Positions 52,865 through 63,370 of a DNA stretch of 64,000 nucleotides are shown here, in pieces; positions within the stretch are counted from its first letter, which is position 1, and each line of letters opens with the position of its first letter. The position numbers and the translations under genes are program-made. The notes beneath the pieces were generated by a model, which saw nothing but the letters and a program-made list of their open reading frames with translations, was not told the origin of the DNA and did no database searches. Location: positions 3,641,067-3,705,066 of the forward strand of contig OX459099.1 of assembly GCA_949775045.1 (NCBI GenBank), read 5' to 3'. This DNA comes from Metridium senile. Taxonomy: Eukaryota > Cnidaria > Anthozoa > Actiniaria > Metridiidae.

Positions 52865-52883
52865 TTTCACCTTCGTCCGCCAT
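52865..52883 (-). CDS. Possible 19-base first coding exon (MADEGE)
   Basis: ATGGCGGACGAAGGTGAA is followed by A and a perfect GTAAGT donor. The ATGGCGG context and position, head to head with the IDO-like first exon 196 bp away, suggest a real first exon ending in phase 1. The rest of the gene would lie to the left, beyond the transposon, and is not identified. The BEN-domain exons starting at 36682 are phase-compatible. Confidence 0.35.
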
Positions 52884-53078
52884 GATGGAAGAACTAAAGG
52901 CCTGGTAGCTGTGTTCTCGATCCAGTTTCCTCTCGGTCATATAAGTATAGGTAGGCAGGGGAGGGGTGGTCAAAAGGAAACTCGCAAGTGAGAAGTCGCA
53001 AGTTGTATACAAAAGTGGCAAGTGAAGTTCCACTTACGACTTTTGATTTACGACTTTCAGAGTCTTCGAACGCTAAGA

Positions 53079-56000
53079 ATGGATTTGGAAGATTATGATA
53101 TCTCACCTTCAACAGGTTTTGTGCCAGAAAAGCCTATGGTAGGTAAATGTGTAATTTAGAAGATTCAATACACTGTATTCCCATTATACGTACGTAGCTG
53201 GTCTGTCAGGGCCGTGTTCAATGATTAATTGAAGCAATAAACGAGCAATTTCCGTGGTTTATTGGCGAAATAAACCACGCGGGATGTTGGGAGAACACGT
53301 CTGGGCGAATGTTTAAAGAAATGGACATTTCCATGTTTACTTTTCGCAAAACTGAGCTATTTTGGTAGAAACTCGTTGCTGGATATGATTTCAAGCAGTG
53401 TTTACAACATGGTTTATTAGGCCCTAATCAACTGTGATAGATTTGACGAACTTCAACAACCTGTATTTTATAATCTCAGTAAAAGATTTATCTAGGACGT
53501 AATTATATATTTCGATTTTATGGGAGCCATTAAGGTTTTTTCCTATTATAAAGCCAACTTTAATTCTTAATTCAAGAATAAAAAATAGTTCGACTAAAAG
53601 ACGAAAATTTATATGTCACAGATTATTATTTGATGGTATTTTCTTGAGTAACTCTGAACAGTATGAAATAGTATTACTTTAAAATACGCAAAAATACACC
53701 TACGTCATCAGGTATATAACTATAATTATCTCGCTTAGATGCAAGTAGCCTGCGTGCAGCCGGTTAATTACCCGTAATATAACCGTCTGCGAAAGTTCGC
53801 CAGATATCGTGTTCTCTGTGACCCGATATAAGAAGCGATTTCTGATTGGCTCTTGCTCGGATCAATTCTTACGCGAACTCTGATTGGTCAACGGCACGGC
53901 ATAATCTTTTCCGGTTGCGATCTACATGCACGTGAGTTTGACCATGTTGACAGCTAGAGTAAAGACATGGTCTAAATATATTACTATGAGTGTATTTACC
54001 TGCGATTTGTCAAGAGAGCCTACCGGAGCCGCTCCACAAAAAACCCGCTCTTCATCGAAATTTTCATCTGGCTGGCAAAAATTTAATTCGAGAACTTGCT
54101 GGCATTTGGATGAATTAAATACTAAGCTTCCTGGCAAAATATTCACAGAGTACTATTTTGCTGGGAAAATATTTATACAAAACTGTCACTACTGGCACAA
54201 TGAAAATCTTTTTGGCTTCTGTCAATCAAGCCAGCCAGGTTATCAGAGGGCCTGATACTCAGGCTAAGTTTATCGTAAACAGTATGCCTCGCTCATTGTC
54301 GGGTCAACGCTATTAACCTCGTTTCCATCCACACCATCTAATTACGCAGTCACCTAAATATCTTCTACTATCACATTTCACGCACTTCAACATCCCAAAA
54401 CGTTTTACTGGTTAGCTTTTGTTGCACCGACTATCGCTGCTTAACTAGCCAATATGAATAACCGAAGAAGCGTCTTTAACCAATTTTCCAATCCAGGTAT
54501 GTCTGTCTTTTCTCTACTCTACTTTACAATAACAGTTGTTCGCCGGAGGCGAGATGGTTGTCGAGCGGGGGTTTACCTAGGCTCAGTTTTCAGCCGTTGG
54601 GGTTTCGTGCAAGGTGAACGCTCGTCCGATAACTGATCTCTTCGCCTTAGGTATTAAAAAAATATTCGTTTTAGTATATATTTTATCTATAATAATAACA
54701 CTTTCATTATTCTCTACCCACATAAATGTACAAAAACAAACGAAAACTTGCCACTTAGATTGATAGTTTTCTGATCACCGCACGCTCGTTGGTGGCGTCA
54801 AAAGCGCGTGCATTTCAACTACAGACTCATTCATAATCTAGAAACACATCGTCCATAATATCGCCATAGAAGTGGTAATCGACTTGTCCTCCTAGCCCAA
54901 GTTACTTGTTCCTTAGTTTTCTCTGTTTGATTTTCTCATTGCATCCATTGTCACACAGTAACTCCTTCCCTACTTGAGAGTCCGATTACCCTAACGTTTA
55001 TAAACAACTTTTCGCTGGTGGCAAGTACCTAGAATCGTCGCCACTCGATCTCTAGATCTCTCGCGACCTGATGGAATTTAACATTTATCTAGCCGTTATC
55101 GGTAAGTGACTTATTTGTGTTTACAACAATGTTAACTTTTAGGCGGTACTTTAAAGCGAAATTTCTTTTGATTAGTTCTCAGCTAGCCTGCAGAGCAGGC
55201 GTTCTTTTGGCTTTTTTTCGTAGCTTTCTTTCGGCTTATCCTATTTTTCCGTAGCTTTGCCTTTATGGACGAGCGAGAGATGGAACCGAACTAAAACTTG
55301 GGAGTAGGGGGTGGAGGAGGGGAAGCGGCACCGATATTCGACATGGTATACAAGAATTAACAACAAATGTCACAAATGAATGAATTGTCATATAATATCA
55401 GTTTCTTAACAATTTTGATGAATTCATCTCGTTGCTTTCCTGGTGTAAGCTAGTGAGCTCATGATATAAGGTTTCTTAACAAAAATGTTCTAAATAGTAG
55501 TATAAAAACATAATCATCTATAGCAGTAGTTTCAATATACAATAAACAGAATATTACTGGGGCGCTTAAGTTAAGTGGCATTTTTACGGCGATGCTGTTT
55601 AAAAAGGTACGCACGAATGACAACAAATGAAAAAATATACAAGATATATTAATAGAATAAAAAATAGGAAAGATTGACATTTTTAGAAAAATTACTGAAA
55701 CGAAATAACATATAACAACCAAATGATAGACAAGGGGACACGAAAGGTATCGGTGAAACATAGTGTGAGAATTTCAGATACACTTTATTAAGTTTTAGTT
55801 TAGAGATATATATTCTTTAATTTTAACCTCATTTGCGCAGTAGAAATCATTAAATTATTATTATTATTATTACTTCAACAAAGCATTACAATATCTTTAC
55901 TTAAATTTGGTATTTCGAAATGCTCAAATATCAGATATGTATTATTTTTAGTTACTAGCCGTTGTACTACAGGATCCTCATGGCAACACACCTCCAACAA

Positions 56001-59000
56001 TACGAAGTCTTACTAACAATCCATATCTAGTATTCCAGGTCCTTGAAAATACACTACCGTACGCACTATTCAGTACAAGTAATCAAGACATGCTAAAGTT
56101 TTAAAAAGAAACTATTGTTGTAGACGAAAAATAGAATGTAGTGTTTATTAGACAAATCAGTAGATGGCCTTTGCCAACGAAACTTTGCAAACTTCGTTTT
56201 GTGAAACTTTTGTGGCGAACGGTCGATAAACAGGTAGATGGCCTTTACCAGCGAAACTTTGCAAACTTCGTTTTGTGAAACTTTACCAACGAAACTTTGC
56301 AAACTCCGTTTTTTGAAACTTTTGTAGCGAACGGTCTACCGAGATAGAAGCCTTAGTCGACAGAATGTAGTGTTTAGTAAACAAATCAGTAGATATTTAT
56401 AAGTATTAGTTTTACTCTGTTTGTTAAATGAATTTTACAGTGCGACTCGCCGTACCGTAGTCACCTACAAAAACTTTTGATGAATTTTTGACATTATTTT
56501 GACATTTTTTCATCTCAATCTGACCAATTACAGACATCAAAGTATCTAAAGTCTCCGCCTCTGATCGATATTAACTCCGCCTCTCGATATAAACTCCGCC
56601 TCTCGATATAAACGTGTATCTGATTGGTCCGATTGAGATGAAAAAATGTCAAAATAATGTCAAAAATTCATCAAATGTTTTTGTAAGTGACTACGGTACG
56701 GCGAGTAGCACTGTAAATGAACATAAGGTTTTGCGGCAATCATTAACTAGTGTCCAATTTGGATGCTGAGATATTTCAAATTGATTTTCAGTGCCAATGG
56801 CAAATCAAAGTTTAAGCGCAAGGTGAGTATTTCGAGTGTGTTCTGGCATTCTATATTTGATTAAATAATAACCCCACTGATTGATTGACAACTGCTTATG
56901 AATCTACCATATATCGTTCTACGCTTGGTCAAAGTGCATCATTGAACATATAGTCAATGTGATTATGAATGTGATTATAGCTGTCTACTGGGAAACAAGT
57001 CAATTTGTAAAAGTGGGCTCTTCTTAGTTGACCACTCAGGTGAGATATCCATTATGTATGAGCTATATTATGATCAATTTATAACAATAATTGTTTGAAA
57101 ATACTAAGAAAATATTAATTTATGTTCAGTCCATTGAAAATAGAGAGCAACTAACAAAGAAAATAAGGAAACAATTTTGTAATATTTAATATCATCAGAG
57201 ATTTCAAATAACTTACTTTTGATGAAGGTTTTTGGAAAACACTAAAGGGCTCAAAGATTGAAATATAGATCATTATTATTTGTCAATTTCAGGCTGAATG
57301 CCGTTCCAGGATTGGAAAAAAGCTCGGGATAATATACCTGAAATGGATAGAATTATAAATCAACTAGGCAGGTTATTTCAGAAATTGTCTTGGGAAGGTT
57401 TAGTGTCAGCAAGAAATGATTGACTGGTGATGTGAGAATGATGAAGATATATATCAACTGACACTTGTCACGTTATAGTCAAGAAAGAAGTTGATCACTG
57501 CACAGCAGTATAATCAATCTGAATGACTAGTGACATGGTGGGATGATGATGATATCAACCTGACTTCTGTTACTAAGTCAATCAATCCATTCAGCAATTG
57601 TTCCCTACTCCATTTTCACAAAGAAATAAGATACATGCAATCATGACTGAGACATAAGTTTAAATCTCTGTGGGCTTGCAAAAATTATTTGTAATCATTG
57701 TACTCTGGTTCAACTCCAGTGAGAAACCTTTCAAATAGCATACATGTATATTACCTTGTGCATACACCACTGAATTGAAATAAAAAAATTAAGGGATCAT
57801 TGATTGAAGTTGCCTTTTTACTCTTGCTATAGTCTAGGTAAAGTCTTATTTATACAGTCTTATTTTTACCGTTTGTAAATTAAAGCTCATATACGCACTG
57901 TCAGCACTGAAGAGTTAAGCACAGCCACAATAGTCTCTTCCTGGCTGAACGTTAACAGTTTTTGCATTTTTGCACGAATTTTAATTGTGAAACGCGCGTA
58001 GCATGCACGAAGCTACGCTGACGGATATTTTGATATAAGCGATATAAGCCTTTTTTTACTCAGTCTATATGAAAATTTGCCACCCGGCTTTTTTCCTGGC
58101 TGTCAAAGAACGTTCGCGAATTCTCCCTGTTTCTTTTTCTTTTTTTTCCTGGCTGGCAAAAAATGTCGATTTTTTTTGGCGCTTGCTGGCTAATAATTCC
58201 AAATATTGGTCTATTCTCCTGGCTGGCAAAATATTCCGGTTTTTGACCACTTTTTCCTGGCTGGCAAACTATTTCGGTTTTTGACCACTTTTTCCTGGCT
58301 GGCAAAATATGTTTCAAAATTTCTCTTGCTAGGAGTGAAGAGCGGGTATGTTTTTCCCAGGAACGTTAATTATTAACTATAATCACCGTGGGAACATTCA
58401 GGGGGGTTCCACTTGGTCACATAATCGATTTTAAGGAAAGAGGTCGTTGGGGTCTCTTGATTTGTGCCGCAGCACACAACTTAAACCAGAAGAGAGGTTT
58501 CCTCATTGAAGGAAAGTGTGAAATTAAGATTCTTTCAGAGCTCCAAATTCTTTCTCGAACGCCGAATAATGACTATATTTACCGTCGATGTTTCGTACTT
58601 TTGAAGAGACGAAGGCGTTCGCTTCAAGATATAACCTCCACCGAGAGTGCTTTTATAACATCACAGCGTCCTTTGAAGAACATTGTGAAAGTGCTGATTG
58701 TAATATATTTAGACCGAGACCATGTCTTTACTCTCGCTGTCAACATGGTCAAACTCACGTGCATGTAGCAACGAAAACATCGCAACCGGAAGAGATTATG
58801 CCGTGCCGTTGACCAATCAGAGTTCGCGTAAGAATTGATCCTAGCGAGAGCCAATCAGAAATCACTTCTTATATCGGGTCACAGAGAACACGATATCTGG
58901 CGAACTTTCGCAGACGGTTATTACGGCTGTACGCAGGCTTAAAGATGCAAGGTGACCCCCAAACTTTTTTTCAGTTATGGATAGCCCATTGTGTGTTTGA

Positions 59001-60740
59001 AATACAGTATCTAGTATAGTTTCAAAGAAATAAAAATGGGTTGCAATTACTAGGCAAAAATGTACAAAGCTTTCACAACTTTCAAAACTACAAAATTATA
59101 TTCTGCAGGTAATGTTTTCATGAAAATATTACATTCTTTTTAATTTTTTTGTGTGGAGAATATGGTAGATACAAGTGGAGAATGCCTCAAATCAAAGCTC
59201 AATGGATCAATGTAGCTTGGAAGCTAATGAAATGATCGAGTTTGTTGTCAATAACATGTTTGTTGGCTGGTTCTTGTGGGAAAATCTCCGATGATTTTGA
59301 TTATATATTTGATTATTTGATATTTGATTATTATTAGTATTATTAATGGTCCGGCCGGGCTAATTGAACCCAGACCTTCCGCACAGTAATCCGAATCTCT
59401 ATCCACTGAGCTAATCAGTCGGCGGTTTTTCTAGGGGTGTTCTTCTTGGGTAGAACCATTTCTAAGAGGGCTAAAGTTTGTTTTCTTGTCTATATAGGAA
59501 TGGTACCAAAATAGTAGAAGAAAACACATTCTAGGTAGAACCATAATTTTCTTGGGGGGGGGGGGGGGGGGGTAGAATGTATTAACCTTTTCTATGGGAT
59601 TGGTTTCAAGATAATTGTCAAATACTTTCTAAGGGGGTAGGGTACACCCATTCTGGGGTGTGGAAAAAATTAGCTCTTCTATATTTTATCAAATAATAGC
59701 AGATTTGAGTTCAGATAATTAAATACTGTTTTTGTTTCTAACAGATAAGGTTACCAGAGTACTTTAGTCCATGGGAAAGAGTATGTGATGATATTCCACA
59801 GATCATAAAAGATGGATCAACTCGCTTCACAATAGAAAAGGTAAAAGCACAATTTATATACAGTTATTAGACTTAATTATGTCAAAGTGTTTAATCATGG
59901 GGAGAGTTCAGTAATCCCCTTCACAGTTCCCTGCACCATCTTGAAAGGTAGCCAGGCCCTTACATCGAAGCGAGACAAACAAAGAGCTTTCAATGATAGA
60001 GACCTTTAACACCTCGCTGTACAATTATTCATGTGGCTCAGCTCAGCTACCTTTCCAGATTTGCAGGGAACTGTAAAGGGGACTATTATGGATGACATTG
60101 TAAAGCATCATGGGTATATCCTTATAACTTTAAAAGCCAAAATAAGTTTGCCGAAACTCAGTTCAGCCACAGATTCAAGAAGGGTGATTTAGGTAAATTT
60201 ATTTTGTTATATGTTTTGTTGATTATATCAAGGTGGTAATCGGGTCAAAACACAGTATTTGGAAAGTTAAGGAGGGGAAGACAAAACTTTTTCTTTATGT
60301 CCTGTAGTTACTTAACTTTAAAATATTTTACCATAATTGCATGTTAACATCACAGATACCTACCAGTACTACAGGCACATGAGAGTAAACAACTATACAA
60401 ACATCTGTATCTTGGTCACAATAACAAATGTCAATTAAGTGTTACAGAGGGAAACAGAGAAACCAAAATACTGTGTTTCGACCCAATCACAATCAAGCAC
60501 ACATGACACTCCCCCACCCCCACCCCCTTATTCTGTTTTATGCTGTCCAAAGAGACAGTTCATTCTAAGTCAGAAACTAGGCATTTACAGGTAATGTTAT
60601 ATAATGTCTTCTTTCACCAGATTCCCTTGCTAGATTACAGTACACTTTCTACTAAGGTGGAGTGGGATAGGGCACTTTTAGTACTGACGTACATCACACA
60701 TGCTTATGTCTTTTGTCAGGGAGAAAGTGGAGCAGCAAAG
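53079..60740 (+). CDS. IDO: Indoleamine 2,3-dioxygenase-like gene, first three coding exons (partial)
   Basis: The exons are 53079-53138 (20 codons), 59745-59840 (32 codons) and 60621-60740 (40 codons), all phase 0 with GT-AG borders. They read MDLEDYDISPSTGFVPEKPM, then RLPEYFSPWERVCDDIPQII, then IPLLDYSTL followed by LLVLTYITHAYVFCQGE. This is the N-terminal domain of the IDO family, whose members oxidise tryptophan in the kynurenine pathway using haem. The haem-ligand histidine and large C-terminal domain are not found in the window; the gene either continues past 64 kb or is truncated. A candidate next exon at 61634-61702 (PLLLTQSVSNGNWSKIGP) is weak. The first intron of 6.6 kb contains another small gene and several repeats. 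Confidence 0.7.
53745..54245. repeat. Long interspersed repeat, left copy of an inverted pair
   Basis: The block from CGTGCAGCCGG through TCGCCAGATATCGTGTTCTC, CAACGGCACGGCATAATC and CATGTTGACAGCTAGAG to CTGGCTGGCAAAAATTTAA recurs in opposite orientation at 58060-58950. The two copies bracket the small gene at 54454-57332. Confidence 0.75.
54454..57332 (+). CDS. Possible 37-residue microprotein gene, three exons
   Basis: The exons are 54454-54496, 56792-56822 and 57293-57332. The junctions are CCAG/GTATGT, TTTTCAG/TGCC, GCAAG/GTGAGT and AATTTCAG/GCTG, and phases 1 and 2 are consistent. The product begins MNNRRSVFNQFSNP and ends NAVPGLEKSSG before TAA; it has no signal peptide or membrane segment. 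An AATAAA at 57779-57784 would end the transcript. I do not recognise the family. It lies within the first intron of the IDO-like gene and between two inverted repeat copies. A noncoding RNA or a longer alternative frame is possible. Confidence 0.45.
54640..56095. other. Intron of the small gene, no exon seen
   Basis: This sequence is AT-rich, with a short CpG-richer part near 54860-55090 and a purine-rich GGGGGTGGAGGAGGGGAAG at 55307-55325. The 100-residue minus-strand frame at 55761-55459 is compositionally random. Confidence 0.5.
56100..56345. repeat. Local tandem duplication (GAAACTTTGCAAACTTCGTT)
   Basis: CGAAACTTTGCAAACTTCG occurs three times within 130 bp (near 56178, 56250 and 56290) with related flanks. 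Confidence 0.7.
56438..56717. repeat. MITE with ACAGTGC termini
   Basis: ACAGTGCGACTCGCCGTACC at the left is inverted at the right, which reads ACAGTGCTACTCGCCGTACC. Inner arms (GATGAATTTTTGACATTAT and its inverse) extend the pairing to about 75 bp. The centre has a CTCCGCCTCTCGATATAAA tandem. Confidence 0.78.
57333..58059. other. 3' UTR of the small gene and spacer
   Basis: No further coding exon is seen. An AATAAA on the plus strand at 57779-57784 is the likely polyadenylation signal. Confidence 0.5.
58060..58950. repeat. Long interspersed repeat, right copy of an inverted pair
   Basis: Inverted relative to 53745-54245, with about 350 bp of extra sequence. The proximal part has four or five copies of CCTGGCTGGCAAAATATT spaced by 30-50 bp. 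The distal part (58710-58945) matches the left copy closely. Confidence 0.75.
59351..59426 (-). repeat. tRNA-like sequence, probable SINE head
   Basis: On the minus strand GATTAGCTCAGTGGATAGAG is a good A box and GGTCTGGGTTCAATTAGC a B-box-like segment. The acceptor arms pair only partly (CCGCC with GGCCGG), so a functional tRNA is unlikely. Confidence 0.5.
59554..59572 (+). repeat. Homopolymer run of 19 G
   Basis: A single run of G interrupts otherwise AT-rich sequence. Its length may be inexact in any assembly. Confidence 0.9.
60370..60490. repeat. One-armed copy of the 23605-23800 element
   Basis: ACAAACATCTGTATCTTGGT, AACAAATGTCAA and ACAGAGAAACCAAAATAC match the right arm of the RRN3 intron 8 element. 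Confidence 0.6.
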
Positions 60741-60759
60741 GTATAAACTATTTGTAACC

Positions 60760-60873
60760 TTGCTAGATTACAGTACACTTTCTACTAAGGAGGAGTGGTA
60801 TAGGGGACTTTTAGTACTGACTCAGATCACACATGCTTATGTCTGGTGTAGGGGAGAAAACGGAGCACCAAAG
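60760..60873 (+). pseudogene. Tandem duplicate of IDO-like exon 3
   Basis: The block starting TTGCTAGATTACAGTACACT duplicates exon 3 (60621-60740) and ends CCAAAG/GTATAAAC, with the donor preserved. It reads LLDYSTLSTKEEWYRGLLVL, then THAYVWCRGENGAPK. The exon 3 acceptor (TTTCACCAG/ATTCCC) is replaced by TTTGTAACC, so there is no in-frame acceptor and the copy is probably not spliced in. It keeps the Trp typical of IDO proteins where exon 3 has Phe. Confidence 0.65.
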
Positions 60874-61171
60874 GTATAAACTAAGTCTATTGAGTAGGAT
60901 GAACTGATTTGAAAAGACCTTGCATTGACATCAAGTATTACAATATTTGAATGTTAATCCTGTAGCAAAATAATAAATTATGATAATACTATAAAATTAT
61001 TAAATAAATATAATCTATGAATTGAATGCACTCGATCCTCATTTATGAAACAAAATTATCTAAAAACCATGTCGCCATTTTAAGGAATTACCCAAGAATA
61101 TTTCTGTTCCTTTGGCTGGCGTTGCAAGACATTTAGGCAAGTGGACTACAGTTCAAATATTTATCATTATT

Positions 61172-61465
61172 ATCCAACTAGTGACAGATGAGTAAAAATA
61201 TCGAGTAGGACTGGATCGAGTAAGAATATCCAGCAATATTTTTACTCCTCGTCTTTCAAGTAATAAAATATTTTGCTCTGAAAAAAAAAAAAACCCTTTT
61301 TTCCTGATGGTTGGATAATAAATAACTCATTACTAGACAGTTTGATGTGTAAATTAATATGGCTGGATATTTTGATTCCCCTAAATCTCGTCAAAATACA
61401 GTGTCACTTTGTAAAATATCCAGCCATATTACACATCAAACTGTCTAATAAGATATATTTATTAT
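61172..61465. repeat. Interspersed repeat with two internal palindromes, copy 2
   Basis: It has the same order of blocks as 25191-25500: TATTATCCAACTAGT, GGACTGGATCGAGTAA, then AGACAGTTTGAT ... ATATGGCTGGATATTTTG, and ATCCAGCCATATTACACATC with TCTAATAAGATATAT. Confidence 0.65.
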
Positions 61466-61709
61466 TTGGTCATTTTTGCAGATTCTCTCTAATGGGATCC
61501 CTGTGTATTTTTCAATAACACACAGGAATCCCAACATACATGTTGTATCTGGAGAATGGTAATTTTGGCTCATCAGCTCAAATTTGAACATAACAATAGG
61601 TCAAGTGGTTAATTGAATGTTGTGTATGTTGCAGACATGCCTCTTCTGTTGACACAATCTGTATCAAACGGCAACTGGAGTAAAATTGGCCCAAAGGAAA
61701 GGTTTGTTA

Positions 61710-62690
61710 TATTAATAGAATAGAGTGAAACCCCAGAGAGACAAAAGACATGCCCGGTATAGGGTCAGAATGAATTGCGTTTTGTTTAACCCTTTTTAAC
61801 TCGTGGATCGAAGATCCTCGAGTTATTGGGATGGGGCTTTTGAACCGGAAGTGTCACTCACTCACTCACTAGATATGAATCCCTGATATGAATGTCGGTG
61901 TAAACTTTTGAGCCCCAAGATTTTGGTCAGCGTACCTCACTATATGCATTACATCATCTTTCAAGCAACCACTCTCCCAATTGGGTTTCCTGTGTAATGA
62001 CGTAATCAAGACTACCCCACCCCACTTGTAACTTACCCCACCATAGGGGTCACGTTCTAACCTCACAAAGCTATTCTCACGATGTAGTGTATGTGTAAGT
62101 TTAAAATTTATTTCCAAATAATCGCTCTAAGCTCCCATGTGGGACACTTCACTATATAATCGCAAATAAACGTTATCACCAACAACGAGTGCATACTTAT
62201 TATTAACAACGTAAAAAATGGTGTATCTTTTCTAATTTTAAGTTTTTAAGCGAAATTATTTATATCTGAGAGGTCAGTAAATCAGATATTCGATCTTTCG
62301 CGCATGCTCAGAATGATTGAGGAATCTAACAACTCAAAAAAAGACACGTTAAAACAACAAAAACAAACATACTGCATTGTAAATAATTTTTTATGAATTT
62401 GTTTACGTTGAATTTTAAAACGTGCACCCAGACACGGCTTAAAAACGGCTGACTCGTTCAAAGCACGAGGTATTGCAACACAGGAAGCCCAAATACCACA
62501 GGAAGCCCAAGCAAATCGCCATCTTGGATTTGAACACGACTTTTTTCGGATTTCTCGTACTTCTACATCGATTTACTCTTCCAAAACAGCGTTCGCTTTG
62601 GGTAAATTGTTTGCTCAAGACATTATACAATTGCTAGCTGTTATTTTCTAACATTTTTACGGAAAGAGGTTTTCTAAAACATGTCAATAT
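61710..62690. other. No supported gene; possible promoter near 62510
   Basis: Frames at 61869-62117 and 62439-62630 (minus) show no domain. CGCCATCTTGG at 62517-62527 is an inverted YY1-type site of the kind found just downstream of many animal transcription starts. Confidence 0.4.
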
Positions 62691-62693
62691 CAG

Positions 62694-62839
62694 ACCGTTT
62701 TTGATACTCGAGCCAACTCGTTCCTCGAATCACTCAGAAAGCAGATTGATCAGCAAGGCCAGGAGCCCAAGGTAGATAAAAACAACGACATGAAAGCTGG
62801 ATTATTCCAATACAAACAGCCATCAAAGCAAAGAAACAA
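62694..62839 (+). CDS. Possible coding exon, unknown protein
   Basis: It follows ATATCAG and reads without a stop for 48 codons: TVFDTRANSFLESLRKQIDQ, then GQEPKVDKNNDMKAGLF, then QYKQPSKQRN, to a GTAACT donor. The hydrophilic, helix-like composition looks coding. No family was recognised and the acceptor is weak. Confidence 0.3.
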
Positions 62840-63140
62840 GTAACTATTATATAATTATACTTTTTTTTGATAAATATCAATATTTTCAAAACATAATTCA
62901 TCTTTTTAGTAGTTAATCTACATGTGCAATCGGCCTTCTCCGGTTCATAACATCGCCCAGAACGCCTTAAGGCTGGTGCCTAGTGTTGTTCATGCGCATT
63001 CTTACTGCGCATCTAGTTCGAGAGTGCAGTCGAACATTCTCGTACCCATGCTAACTCGGTCGTTCATCTCTCCCGTCATTACCTCTGGTAACAACGGATT
63101 TGAGACCCTCTCAGCCCGATGCTGATTGGCCAGTAAAATC

Positions 63141-63150
63141 GCGCATGCGC
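63141..63150. promoter_or_regulatory. NRF-1-type palindrome in a CpG-rich promoter
   Basis: TCGCGCATGCGCGA contains the palindromic GCGCATGCGC core bound by NRF-1 in animals. A GATTGGCC CCAAT-box-like site lies 17 bases upstream and another GATTGGTGG near 63190. The ATG at 63299 follows. Confidence 0.5.
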
Positions 63151-63298
63151 GAGTTTCGACGTACATTGACCCTAGGGTTCTCGTTCGTGATTGGTGGAAT
63201 TTCTACGATGCTCGGAGCTTTTTGAAATGTGTTTTCTGCGCATAAAGTAAAGTACACAAAGCTGACTCATTTTGTAACGGGCTCAGGAAGAATTCAAA

Positions 63299-63370
63299 AT
63301 GGCGGGTAAACGGAGTAGATATGAAAACATCCAAAAAACGTTAGGAAATTGTGTTCTAACTCCACCTTGA
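63299..63370 (+). CDS. Possible first exon with ATGGCGGG start
   Basis: AAAATGGCGGGTAAACGG is a good translation start context downstream of the CpG-rich region. The frame reads MAGKRSRYENIQK and meets a TGA at 63368-63370. A weak GTTAGG donor at 63340 could end the exon. The rest of the gene would be beyond the window. Confidence 0.25.
   Translation: MAGKRSRYENIQKTLGNCVLTPP

Larger units (their letters stand above)
58951..59744. other. IDO-like intron 1, distal part
   Basis: No exon is seen. It holds a tRNA-like SINE head at 59351-59426 and a G-run at 59554-59572. Confidence 0.5.

Noticed and set aside
59351..59426. Functional tRNA gene
   Set aside because: The A and B boxes are recognisable but the acceptor and anticodon arms do not pair well.
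61478..61560. IDO exon 4 (ILSNGIPVYFSITH frame)
   Set aside because: It overlaps a hairpin (GGGATCCCTGTGT/ACACAGGAATCCC) and the similarity to IDO is too weak.
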